A stretch of DNA of 5,738 bases from assembly GCA_946631805.1 (NCBI GenBank), contig CAMPAJ010000119.1:1-5738 (forward strand), in the 5' to 3' direction. Shown here one piece after another: positions 1-5,726 of this stretch (the first letter of the stretch is position 1; every line of letters begins with the position of its first letter). The translations under genes were made by a program, and so were the position numbers. This stretch comes from an uncultured Eggerthellaceae bacterium (GTDB taxonomy: Bacteria; Actinomycetota; Coriobacteriia; Coriobacteriales; Eggerthellaceae). Below the pieces are notes generated by a model. That model was not told the DNA's origin, ran no database searches, and worked only from the letters and a program-made list of their open reading frames with translations.

Positions 1-73
1 AATGCGCGAAGCGCAGTCAGGAACCCCCTCTGCTCCCATCATCCACTTAGGTTAGCCGAAGCCAAACGAAAGA

Positions 74-102
74 CCCACCACCCGCGCTCCCGGGGCGGTG
101 GG
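74..102 (-). terminator. Second terminator-like hairpin
   Basis: On the minus strand CCCACC and GGTGGG pair, followed by a single mismatch (80/96) and three more GC pairs, with a 9-base loop. The downstream sequence is TCTTTCGTTT, a moderate T-tail. It sits 25 bases beyond the first terminator and may back it up. On the plus strand no T-tail follows. Confidence 0.55.
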
Positions 103-127
103 ACGAATAAGTCGAAGGCAAAACAGA

Positions 128-154
128 AAGGCGAGGACCATGAGCCCTCGCCTT
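128..154 (-). terminator. Rho-independent terminator of the FN3 protein gene
   Basis: Read on the minus strand, AAGGCGAGG pairs perfectly with CCTCGCCTT (9 bp, 9-base loop). It is followed by a T-rich tail, TCTGTTTT. It lies 54 bases past the stop codon of the exported protein gene. Confidence 0.75.
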
Positions 155-207
155 CCCAATCAGGAGCCGCTACGACAGCCCCTTGCGTGTACTGTCAGCA
201 ACGACGT

Positions 208-1347
208 TTATTGCTTGATGGTGACCGTCTTCCATGACGTCCAGTTGCCATAGATGCGCTTGTTGCCATCCATCCTGTAAACCCTCATGCGAACCTTGTA
301 GGGATGCGTGTCGCCCGCCCACTTGACCGAAGTGCTGTAGGAGCCGGCGTTGGCTGCCGCGGTCCTGGTAAAGGTGTTGGCCGACGTACGCTTGCTCTGC
401 CATGACCACCACATCTGAATCTGAACGCGGTCGCCCTTGGCGTTGATGGGGGCCCACGAGAGGTTCATCTTGCCCTTCGAGTTGGACTTCGCCTTGAAGT
501 TCTCGATCTGAAGCGGCTCGATCTTGACCGTCTTCCAGCTGCTCCACTTACCGTAGACCCTCTTGCCGTTTGCCGTCAGGTACGGACGAACGCGCACTTG
601 GTAGGGGCGGTTCTTTCCGAAGTACTTGACCGTGGTGTTGTACTTCAGGGCGCTCGCCTTGGCGGTGCGATAGAACGTGTTCTTCGTGGTGCGGTTGTCC
701 TGCCAGGACCACCACATCTGAACTTGAACGTTCTCGGCGTTATAAGAAGGGTCGCTCCAGCTCAGATTCATTTGATGGTTCTTGTTCGACTCGGCCTTGA
801 AGCCCGTGAGCGTCGGCTTGGTCACAACTTCCTTCACCTTGATCTTGTACGGCGGATACGCGCTTTCGGCAACGCCCTTGTCGAGCACGGAGCCGCTCGC
901 CACGTAATTGGCGCCATCAGACATGAAGCGCCAGACCTCGACGTAGTACAGCGAATTGCGCTTGAGGTTCTTGAACGTCCAGCTCTGACCCGACGTGCTC
1001 GTGGTCTTGAAGTACGCGATACGATGGTGGCTGGAGTCGTAAATGGTGGCATACAGCGTGTAGCCCTCGTAGGAACGCAGCGTCACCTTGTAACGCGACT
1101 CGCGCTTGCTCGTCGTGAACTTGTAGAAGTTGTTGTCGGCTTTTTCGTTGAACTCGGTCTTGTTCGAAGAAGCGAATTGCTTGTTGTTCAAGGCGAGGTT
1201 GGTTGCTGCGTTGAAAGTGGAGCCCGCCGTCAAGTTGGTGTCAACCGCATACGCCTGCTGCTGAGGGGCAGCGGCCACGAAAGCGCATCCTGCTATCAGC
1301 GCAAACATAGCCACGATGGCGGCGACCCTTTGCCGTACCAGTGTCAT
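208..1347 (-). CDS. Exported protein with two tandem FN3-like repeats
   Basis: The product is 379 aa. I start it at the ATG at 1345-1347 because GGAGGAGG lies five bases upstream; a TTG six codons earlier would place that Shine-Dalgarno inside the gene. Residues 1-34 form an export signal: two Arg at 5 and 7, a hydrophobic stretch from 8 to 27, and an AYA|VD signal peptidase I site after residue 34. A lipobox-like IAGC also ends at Cys21. Residues 35-175 look like a beta-sandwich, vaguely like pre-peptidase C-terminal domains (NNFYKF near 72, then alternating Tyr/hydrophobic strands). Residues 178-278 and 279-379 are gapless repeats with the motifs NLSW, QMWWSWQ, Y.VR.R.Y and YG.W..WKTV.I, typical of fibronectin type III folds. 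There is no catalytic motif, LPXTG or C-terminal membrane segment. The second repeat is strongly basic (about 18 Lys/Arg against 4 Asp/Glu). The gene has its own promoter and terminators. A surface or secreted binding role is likely, but the ligand is unknown. Confidence 0.85.
   Translation of the reverse strand: MTLVRQRVAAIVAMFALIAGCAFVAAAPQQQAYAVDTNLTAGSTFNAATNLALNNKQFASSNKTEFNEKADNNFYKFTTSKRESRYKVTLRSYEGYTLYATIYDSSHHRIAYFKTTSTSGQSWTFKNLKRNSLYYVEVWRFMSDGANYVASGSVLDKGVAESAYPPYKIKVKEVVTKPTLTGFKAESNKNHQMNLSWSDPSYNAENVQVQMWWSWQDNRTTKNTFYRTAKASALKYNTTVKYFGKNRPYQVRVRPYLTANGKRVYGKWSSWKTVKIEPLQIENFKAKSNSKGKMNLSWAPINAKGDRVQIQMWWSWQSKRTSANTFTRTAAANAGSYSTSVKWAGDTHPYKVRMRVYRMDGNKRIYGNWTSWKTVTIKQ
211..513 (-). 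repeat. FN3-like repeat 2 (residues 279-379)
   Basis: This second copy runs to the last residue of the protein, so the gene ends exactly at a domain boundary. QMWWSWQ recurs at residues 311-317, precisely 101 residues after its counterpart. No cell-wall anchor or tail follows it. Confidence 0.8.
514..816 (-). repeat. FN3-like repeat 1 (residues 178-278)
   Basis: This is the first of two adjacent coding repeats of exactly 303 bases. It aligns to the second copy without gaps, at about 51 identical residues of 101 by hand count. Conserved anchors are the NLSW tetrapeptide, QMWWSWQ at 210-216, and the closing strand SWKTVKI. The divergence suggests an old internal duplication. Confidence 0.8.
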
Positions 1348-1352
1348 ATCGT

Positions 1353-1360
1353 CCTCCTCC
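1353..1360 (-). promoter_or_regulatory. Ribosome binding site of the FN3 protein gene
   Basis: GGAGGAGG on the minus strand, five bases before ATG 1345-1347, is an unusually strong Shine-Dalgarno sequence. It decides the start codon and predicts high translation. Confidence 0.85.
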
Positions 1361-1381
1361 GTCAATTACAAAGCACTCGCT

Positions 1382-1411
1382 ATTCTACCATGCAAAAAAC
1401 GCCAGAATCAA
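1382..1411 (-). promoter_or_regulatory. Sigma-70-type promoter of the FN3 protein gene
   Basis: On the minus strand a TTGATT -35 box (1406-1411) and a TAGAAT -10 box (1382-1387) are separated by 18 bases. The bases just before the -10 box read TGG, an extended -10 element. Transcription would begin near 1375, giving a leader of about 28 bases. The surrounding 1380-1545 stretch is AT-richer than the genes. I see no obvious operator beyond the short palindrome GCATATGC at about 1468-1475. Confidence 0.65.
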
Positions 1412-1534
1412 ACATTTGAGCCGCAAAAGCCCAGCACAATGCCTTGTTTGATAGCCAGTTATCACAGCATATGCGCACGTTGCCGCGTACAAACACCCTA
1501 TATAGTGCCCAGCGAGATATATGTTTTTTGGAAT

Positions 1535-1571
1535 AAAAAAGACACAAGCACCGTCGAACGGCCGCGCTGCT
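1535..1571 (-). terminator. Probable, imperfect dxs terminator
   Basis: Just past the dxs stop codon, minus-strand CCGT-TCG-ACGG forms a small hairpin. An outer AGCA/TGCT pairing could extend it across a six-base bulge. TTTTTT follows at 1535-1540, seven bases after the stem. The T-run is convincing but the stem is weak. Confidence 0.4.
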
Positions 1572-1573
1572 CG

Positions 1574-3457
1574 CTAGAGCTGCTCCAAACGGTCCCGAAC
1601 GGCGGCGACGATGCCCTGTGCGTCTATGCCGCAATCGGCAAGCAGCATCTCGGTTTTGCCGTGGGGCACGAATGCGTCGTGAATCCCGCAAAGGCATACC
1701 GCGCAATGCGCCCCATGCCGGGCAAGCACCTCGAGCACCCCTTCGCCCGCACCGCCCGAAACGATGCCGTTTTCGATTGTCACGACGAGCTTCGTTTGAG
1801 CGGCCCTGATAATCGCTTCTTCGTCGAGAGGCTTCACCCAACGCATGTCCACGACACGCGCCTGCACCCCCTCGCCCGCCAGCACATCTGCCGCTTCGAG
1901 GGCTGCGGCCACCCTATCGCCAAAAGCAAGGAGCGCCACATCGTCTCCCGCCCTGAGTTCGCGCGATGCGCCCAGGGGAAGCATGTCCGGTGAAGCAGGA
2001 ACGGCCGCGCCCACACCGGAGCCCCGCGGATAACGCACCGCAACCGGACCGCCGATTCTCAAGGCGGTATGCAGCGCGCAAACGAGCTCGGCTTCATCGG
2101 AAGGCGCAAGAACCCGCATGTTAGGTATGGCACGGCAATATGCGATGTCGAACATGCCGTGATGCGTCGGGCCGTCGTCCCCCACCAAACCGGCTCGATC
2201 GATGGCGTACACAACGTTGCAGTTTGGAAGCGCGCAGTCAACGACCATTTGGTCAAACGCCCTCTGCATGAACGTCGAGTAGATGGCAACGACGGGTTTT
2301 AGGCCCGCAGCCGACATGCCCGCCGCCACGCCAACGGCGTTTTCCTCGGCAATGCCAACGTCCAGGAAACGGTCGGGAAACTCCACCGCAAAAGCTTCGA
2401 GGCCCGTACCCGTGCGCATGCCGGCCGTTATGGCCACGATGTGCTCGTCCACGCGGGCTTCTTTCAGCAGCGCTTTGCTGAACACGTCGGTGTACGTGGG
2501 CTTCGATGACTTTTTTGCACTCGCGCCCGTCGCCACTTTGAAAGGGCCCACCCCATGAAAGCGAACAGGATCCTCTTCGGCGGGTTTGTAGCCGGCGCCC
2601 TTCCGCGTGACGGCATGCACAAGAACCGGGCCGTCCGATGCAAGGGCCGTGCGCAAGATGTCACGCAGCGCCGTTATGTCGTGACCGTCTATGGGAGGCG
2701 TGCACAATACGCCGAGCTGCTCGAATATCATCGTCTCGGGCACGAAGAACTGCTTGAGCGAGTCCTTGGCACTGCGGCCAAATGCAACGAACGCCTTTCC
2801 TAAAGGACCGCTTTCCTCCAAAATCTCCTGTGACGAATCGCGTGCTTGACGATAGCGGGCAGATGAGCGCATGGCGCCGAGATGACGCACGAGCGCCCCC
2901 ACGTTGCGCGAGATGGACATCTCGTTATCGTTCAAGACGATGACGAGCGGCAGCTGCAACTGACCGATGGTGTTGATGGCCTCGAAAGCCATTCCGCCCG
3001 AAATCGAAGCGTCTCCGATGAGCGCGACGATCTTCTCGTCGGAATTGCGCAGCTCGCGCGCCTTCGCGAGGCCAAGCGCCACCGAAAGGGAATCCGACGC
3101 ATGCCCCGAAGGATGCACGTCATGAGGGCTTTCGTCAGGCTTCGGAAAGCCAGATATCCCTCCGTAGGTCCTCAACGAATCAAAGACGTCGAGGCGCCCG
3201 GTAACGAGCTTGTGGGCATACGCCTGATGCCCGACATCGAACACGAACTTGTCGTGCGGAGAGTCTATAAGGGAGTGCACGGCGAGGATGATTTCGACCG
3301 CACCGAGCGACGGCGCCACATGGCCGCCCGTCTTCGACGTGGTGGCAATAATCTGTTCGCGTATCTCCGTCGCCAGAATGCCCAGCTCTTTATCGCTGAG
3401 CAACTTCAAATCGGCAGGAGACGCTATGGTATCAAGCAGACGCGTCACAACATTCAC
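1574..3457 (-). CDS. dxs: 1-deoxy-D-xylulose-5-phosphate synthase
   Basis: This thiamine-diphosphate enzyme condenses pyruvate with glyceraldehyde 3-phosphate to give DXP, the entry step of the MEP isoprenoid pathway, and it also supplies thiamine and pyridoxal synthesis. At 627 aa it is full length for the family. Visible motifs in order: LLDTIASPADLK (7-18), GGHVAPSLG with His46, DVGHQAYAHK with His77, the cofactor/Mg motif GDASISGGM (148-156) with LNDNEMSIS (175-183), GIAEENAV with the likely catalytic Glu371, YSTFMQRAFDQ (393-403), DRAGLVGDDGPTHHG (420-434) and RYPRG. The start is GTG 3455-3457, immediately after the xseB stop (TAGGTG), with no good Shine-Dalgarno, so translation is probably coupled. 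Some conserved motifs carry substitutions: GDG becomes GDA, AEQHAV becomes AEENAV, and AMPxGTG becomes GMRTGTG. The fold and most active-site residues are nevertheless intact. Confidence 0.96.
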   Translation of the reverse strand: MNVVTRLLDTIASPADLKLLSDKELGILATEIREQIIATTSKTGGHVAPSLGAVEIILAVHSLIDSPHDKFVFDVGHQAYAHKLVTGRLDVFDSLRTYGGISGFPKPDESPHDVHPSGHASDSLSVALGLAKARELRNSDEKIVALIGDASISGGMAFEAINTIGQLQLPLVIVLNDNEMSISRNVGALVRHLGAMRSSARYRQARDSSQEILEESGPLGKAFVAFGRSAKDSLKQFFVPETMIFEQLGVLCTPPIDGHDITALRDILRTALASDGPVLVHAVTRKGAGYKPAEEDPVRFHGVGPFKVATGASAKKSSKPTYTDVFSKALLKEARVDEHIVAITAGMRTGTGLEAFAVEFPDRFLDVGIAEENAVGVAAGMSAAGLKPVVAIYSTFMQRAFDQMVVDCALPNCNVVYAIDRAGLVGDDGPTHHGMFDIAYCRAIPNMRVLAPSDEAELVCALHTALRIGGPVAVRYPRGSGVGAAVPASPDMLPLGASRELRAGDDVALLAFGDRVAAALEAADVLAGEGVQARVVDMRWVKPLDEEAIIRAAQTKLVVTIENGIVSGGAGEGVLEVLARHGAHCAVCLCGIHDAFVPHGKTEMLLADCGIDAQGIVAAVRDRLEQL

Positions 3458-3724
3458 CTAGTTGTCGGAAGCCTCGGGCTGCGATTGATCGGTTGGAGCT
3501 TGGCTGGATTGCCCTTGCTGCGACGCCTGCTCTTGGGCCTCTACGATTTCGGTTTCGTCCAAACCCGTCTCCAAAACGTCGCTGATCTGCATGCCAAGCG
3601 AAACGGCTTCCTCGAACAGGTCCAATGCATCGTCGAGCGGCATGTCGTCACGTGCCACCGACTCGGCAATCTCCTCCAGGCGTCGCTTTGCTTCCGAAAA
3701 ATCCTGACCTATCGGGTCGCTCAT
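3458..3724 (-). CDS. xseB: Exodeoxyribonuclease VII small subunit
   Basis: The product is 88 aa. Residues 9-55 match the XseB helical core: FSEAKRRLEEIAESVARDD, then MPLDDALDLFEEAV and a closing amphipathic helix. In known systems several XseB chains bind the catalytic XseA subunit to form a nuclease that degrades single-stranded DNA to oligonucleotides; XseB alone is not a nuclease. Residues 56-88 are a polar Gln/Ser/Glu-rich tail, probably disordered, somewhat beyond the usual core. The ATG overlaps the nusB stop as ATGA, and the stop TAG abuts the dxs GTG, so it is tightly coupled on both sides. No xseA lies beside it, unlike the common xseA-xseB pairing. Confidence 0.9.
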   Translation of the reverse strand: MSDPIGQDFSEAKRRLEEIAESVARDDMPLDDALDLFEEAVSLGMQISDVLETGLDETEIVEAQEQASQQGQSSQAPTDQSQPEASDN

Positions 3725-4272
3725 GACAGCTGCCCGCCCAGATCGGATTCTGCCGAATCGCCATCGGCGACCGGTTCGGTAGGCATGTCGTCTTGGTCGG
3801 CGGCCATTGCCTTGGTTTCCCCGTCGGAAACCTCGGCGGCTTCCGCCTCGTCTGCGAGCTCCCCCTTGCGAGCAATACGGCCCAGCACGCCATTCACGAA
3901 TCGGGAGGATTCATCTTCGCCGCCGTACATCTTGGCCAGGTCGACCGCCTCGTTGATCGCGACCGAAACAGGCACTTCGTCGACGTACAGCATCTCGTAC
4001 ACGGCAATGCGCAATATCGCCCTATCCACAACGGGCATGCGATCGAGCGCCCAATTCTCGGACGTTGAAGCGAGCTGGGCGTCGATTTCTTGCACGTGCT
4101 CGGTCACACCTCGAACGAGCTTTTCGGCATACTCGGAGACGACGAGGCTATCGTCGGGATACGCGCCTTCCTCGACCAGGGATGCTGCGTTGGATTCGGT
4201 GATGTCGCCTGAATACAACAGGGCCAAAGCGCCCTCGCGTGCGCGACGACGTTCTCGTCTTATGCTGGCCAT
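3721..4272 (-). CDS. nusB: Transcription antitermination factor NusB
   Basis: NusB binds boxA RNA with NusE (S10) and promotes antitermination, chiefly on rRNA transcripts. The 183-aa product shows an Arg-rich N-terminus (RRERRRAREGALALLY, 5-20), W74, DRMPVVDRAILRIAVYEMLY (77-96), VPVSVAINEAVDLAKMYG (100-117) and FVNGVLGRIA (125-134), all family hallmarks. The core ends near 137. Residues 138-183 are an extra acidic tail with about 15 Asp/Glu and one Lys, making it longer than the usual 130-150 aa. The ATG at 4270-4272 has TAGGAG three bases upstream. Seventeen bases separate it from the Asp23-family gene. Its stop overlaps the xseB start. No frameshift is seen. Confidence 0.95.
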   Translation of the reverse strand: MASIRRERRRAREGALALLYSGDITESNAASLVEEGAYPDDSLVVSEYAEKLVRGVTEHVQEIDAQLASTSENWALDRMPVVDRAILRIAVYEMLYVDEVPVSVAINEAVDLAKMYGGEDESSRFVNGVLGRIARKGELADEAEAAEVSDGETKAMAADQDDMPTEPVADGDSAESDLGGQLS

Positions 4273-4275
4273 ATG

Positions 4276-4281
4276 CTCCTA
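4276..4281 (-). promoter_or_regulatory. nusB ribosome binding site
   Basis: TAGGAG on the minus strand lies three bases before the nusB ATG. The spacing is tight but the site supports this start. Confidence 0.6.
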
Positions 4282-4289
4282 CCCACTGA

Positions 4290-4637
4290 TTAGTCTTCGA
4301 ACTGAATACCGTCGATGAACACATCGACGGATGCCACCTTGGCACCCACCTGGGTGCTGACGGCGTCGGCAATCGCCTGGCGCACATTCGCCGCCACGTC
4401 GGGAAGAACGTTGCCGCTGTTGACAAACAGCCGAATCGATACGTTCAGCTCATTGTTGTCGTCTACGGTAATGTCAACGCCCTGCGTCGACGGCTTCCCG
4501 CCGATAAACGTGCGAATCCCGCTCGTAGACGGGTCGCCTATGCCGGCCACGCCCGCGACGTCGCGTGCCGCCAGCGAAACAATCGTCTCCACAACACCAG
4601 GCGCGATGGCCAAACCTTCAATGTTCAAATCCGTCAT
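4290..4637 (-). CDS. Asp23/Gls24 family protein
   Basis: This 115-aa cytosolic protein matches the Asp23/Gls24 (DUF322) family, including the YqhY type encoded beside nusB. Visible family features: IAPGVVETIVSLAARDVAGVAGIG (11-34), a central beta region with VDITVDDNNELNVSIRLFV (54-72), VLPDVAANVRQAIADAV (77-93), and the end strand VASVDVFIDGIQFED. Members are linked to cell-envelope stress or, for YqhY, acetyl-CoA carboxylase control; the exact role is not known here. The start is ATG 4635-4637 with GGGAG seven bases upstream. The frame stays open up to 5000, but that extension crosses the promoter and efp terminator and is not coding. It is the first gene of the operon and is followed by nusB after 17 bases. 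Confidence 0.88.
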   Translation of the reverse strand: MTDLNIEGLAIAPGVVETIVSLAARDVAGVAGIGDPSTSGIRTFIGGKPSTQGVDITVDDNNELNVSIRLFVNSGNVLPDVAANVRQAIADAVSTQVGAKVASVDVFIDGIQFED

Positions 4638-4644
4638 AAAAAAG

Positions 4645-4649
4645 CTCCC
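4645..4649 (-). promoter_or_regulatory. Ribosome binding site of the Asp23/Gls24 gene
   Basis: GGGAG on the minus strand is followed by CTTTTTT and then ATG, a seven-base spacing. It fixes the start at 4637 and excludes the much longer upstream reading. Confidence 0.75.
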
Positions 4650-4669
4650 ATCCGGGTCTCTGTAAGCGC

Positions 4670-4713
4670 CGTTTGTGGTTTCATGCCGGCAAACGATTTG
4701 TGCCACCGGCAAA
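4670..4713 (-). promoter_or_regulatory. Repeats in the operon leader (possible regulatory site)
   Basis: In the leader, TTTGCCGG occurs twice on the minus strand (4686-4693 and 4706-4713), exactly 20 bases apart. CGTTTG at 4690-4695 can also pair with CAAACG at 4670-4675 (14-base loop). TGCCGGTGGCA at 4701-4711 is a short palindrome. These could be an operator or RNA structure; no known riboswitch is recognised. Confidence 0.25.
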
Positions 4714-4728
4714 GGAACAGCTCCGTTG

Positions 4729-4756
4729 ATTATATGAGATGCCATCAGCGCGTCCA
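4729..4756 (-). promoter_or_regulatory. Promoter of the asp23/gls24-nusB-xseB-dxs operon
   Basis: A perfect TATAAT (4729-4734, minus strand) lies 16 bases after TGGACG (4751-4756), a four-of-six match to the -35 consensus. Initiation near 4722 would give a leader of about 85 bases. It lies directly downstream of the efp terminator, which fits separate transcription of the operon. Confidence 0.65.
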
Positions 4757-4790
4757 TCAGCAATGTGCCAAAGCTACGAAAGGCACATCC

Positions 4791-4816
4791 AAACAAAAGG
4801 CCCGCCGAAGCGGGCC
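4791..4816 (-). terminator. Rho-independent terminator of efp
   Basis: On the minus strand GGCCCGC-TTCG-GCGGGCC is a perfect 7-bp GC stem with a stable UUCG loop, followed by TTTTGTTT. It lies 24 bases after the efp stop and separates efp from the following operon. Confidence 0.92.
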
Positions 4817-4839
4817 CAAAAACGCAAGCAATCGAGCCG

Positions 4840-5400
4840 TTACATACGCTTGACGAAGCGGCCGTCGCGCGTGTCGATCTGCAGCACGTCGCCGATCTCG
4901 ACGTACATCGGGACCTGCACCACGGCGCCGGTCTCGAGCGTCGCAGGCTTCGTGGAGCCCTGGACCGTATCGCCCTTGAAGCCGGGCTCGGTTTCGGCAA
5001 CCTCGAGCTCGACGAACATCATAGGCTCGATACCGATGAGCTCGTCACCAGCGTACTGCAGCGTGACCTCGTCGTTCTCCTTGAGCCACTTGGCAACGTC
5101 GCCCACGATGTCGGCGCCGATGGCTTCCTGCTCGTACGTGTTGGTATCCATGAAGTTGAAATCCGCGCCGTCGTTGTACAGGTACTGCATCTTTCGCGTC
5201 TCCATGCGCACGGAATCGAACTTCGTGCCGGCATTGAACGTGTTGTCAACGATGCGGCCCGTGCGTACATCGCGCATCTTCGTGCGCACGAACGCCCCGC
5301 CCTTGCCGGGCTTCACATGCTGGAACTCCACGATCGTCCACAGCTTGCCGTTGTACTCGATGCACATACCGTTCTTGAAATCTGCAGTAGAAATAGCCAT
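4840..5400 (-). CDS. efp: Elongation factor P
   Basis: EF-P binds the ribosome between the P and E sites and relieves stalling at consecutive prolines. The 186-aa product has the normal family length and three-domain layout: N-terminal KOW-like domain about 1-62, then two OB domains about 66-128 and 130-186. The tip loop reads KPGKGGAFVR (30-39), with Lys33 at the position that is modified, or left bare, in different bacteria. The C-terminal family signature K.A(4)G..V.VP..V..G is complete at 151-170. The start is ATG 5398-5400 (MAISTADF), with AAGGA nine bases upstream; an in-frame TTG two codons earlier is less likely. It appears monocistronic, with its own TATAAT box and strong terminator. 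Confidence 0.97.
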   Translation of the reverse strand: MAISTADFKNGMCIEYNGKLWTIVEFQHVKPGKGGAFVRTKMRDVRTGRIVDNTFNAGTKFDSVRMETRKMQYLYNDGADFNFMDTNTYEQEAIGADIVGDVAKWLKENDEVTLQYAGDELIGIEPMMFVELEVAETEPGFKGDTVQGSTKPATLETGAVVQVPMYVEIGDVLQIDTRDGRFVKRM

Positions 5401-5409
5401 TCGCAATAA

Positions 5410-5414
5410 TCCTT
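5410..5414 (-). promoter_or_regulatory. efp ribosome binding site
   Basis: AAGGA on the minus strand lies nine bases before ATG 5398-5400 and favours that codon over the TTG at 5404-5406. Confidence 0.6.
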
Positions 5415-5446
5415 ATCACTCGCATACAGGGTAATTAGCCGCACTG

Positions 5447-5470
5447 ATTATACCCATTTGTCCACCATCC
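5447..5470 (-). promoter_or_regulatory. efp promoter (strong -10, weak -35)
   Basis: A perfect TATAAT occupies 5447-5452 on the minus strand. The best -35 with acceptable spacing (18 bases) is TTCGCG at about 5471-5476, which matches only half the consensus, so the -35 assignment is uncertain. Transcription would begin near 5440, with a leader of about 40 bases. Confidence 0.55.
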
Positions 5471-5538
5471 CGCGAAAACAGGACGAAACCCCCATCCTCT
5501 CGCCCCCGTCTTTCCCTCTCACGGCGCATTGTGAACGC

Positions 5539-5565
5539 ATTAAAGGGGGCAACCACCCAAGTCAA
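5539..5565 (-). promoter_or_regulatory. Possible second, upstream efp promoter
   Basis: TTGACT (5560-5565) and TTTAAT (5539-5544) on the minus strand each match consensus at five of six positions. They are separated by only 15 bases, which is shorter than optimal. It points toward efp. The rest of 5477-5610 shows no gene or clear structure. Confidence 0.25.
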
Positions 5566-5610
5566 TGCACCCGACCAGACTTAAACGCATCAGGGGACCA
5601 AGCCAGACAA

Positions 5611-5642
5611 CGAAGCCCCTTCCGACCGGGGCGGTGTTTTCG
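5611..5642 (+). terminator. Degenerate plus-strand copy of the same terminator
   Basis: On the plus strand GCCCC (5615-5619) pairs with GGGGC (5628-5632) and the tail GTGTTTTCGC follows. Compared with its partner at 5697-5731, the outer stem arm reads CGAAG instead of CACCG, so the stem is only five clean pairs. No plus-strand gene is seen that would need it. Confidence 0.4.
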
Positions 5643-5726
5643 CAGCGTTCCGCAGCAGTAGCGGACGATGTTGGATACGTCCGCGCGCGAGGAATAGCGC
5701 GAAAACACCGCCCCGGCCGGAAGGGG
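5616..5726 (-). repeat. Long inverted repeat with 28-base arms
   Basis: The arm at 5616-5643 is the reverse complement of 5699-5726 at 27 of 28 positions; the only mismatch is 5625/5717. The 55-base centre contains a second hairpin, GCGGACG (5661-5667) with CGTCCGC (5678-5684). Each arm includes a terminator-like core and TTTTCGC tail, so the repeat appears to be two opposed copies of one terminator. The structure is symmetric, so the strand given is nominal. Confidence 0.8.

Noticed and set aside
3..15. Small hairpin TGCGC-GAA-GCGCA at the left edge
   Set aside because: Only five pairs, and the window ends before any T-tail could be seen.
598..1419. A 273-codon plus-strand open frame opposite the FN3 protein gene
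   Set aside because: The translation is Arg/Val/Leu-rich without a domain, and the minus strand carries a signal peptide, repeats, ribosome site, promoter and terminators.
1524..1540. T6/A6 pairing as a bidirectional terminator
   Set aside because: An AT-only six-pair stem is too weak; the T-run is better explained as the tail of the dxs terminator.
2882..4318. A 478-codon plus-strand open frame opposite dxs, xseB and nusB
   Set aside because: It is antisense to three strongly supported genes, shows no recognisable domain, turns into Ser/Arg/Thr-rich sequence, and reflects GC-rich codon bias.
4638..5000. N-terminal extension of the Asp23-family frame up to 5000
   Set aside because: It runs through the efp terminator, the TATAAT promoter and part of efp; the internal ATG at 4637 has a proper ribosome site and matches the family start.
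4739..5434. Plus-strand open frames opposite efp
   Set aside because: They are low-complexity shadows of a certain efp gene.
5458..5661. A 67-codon plus-strand frame upstream of efp
   Set aside because: No ribosome site, no family resemblance, and it runs into the inverted repeat; its composition looks intergenic.
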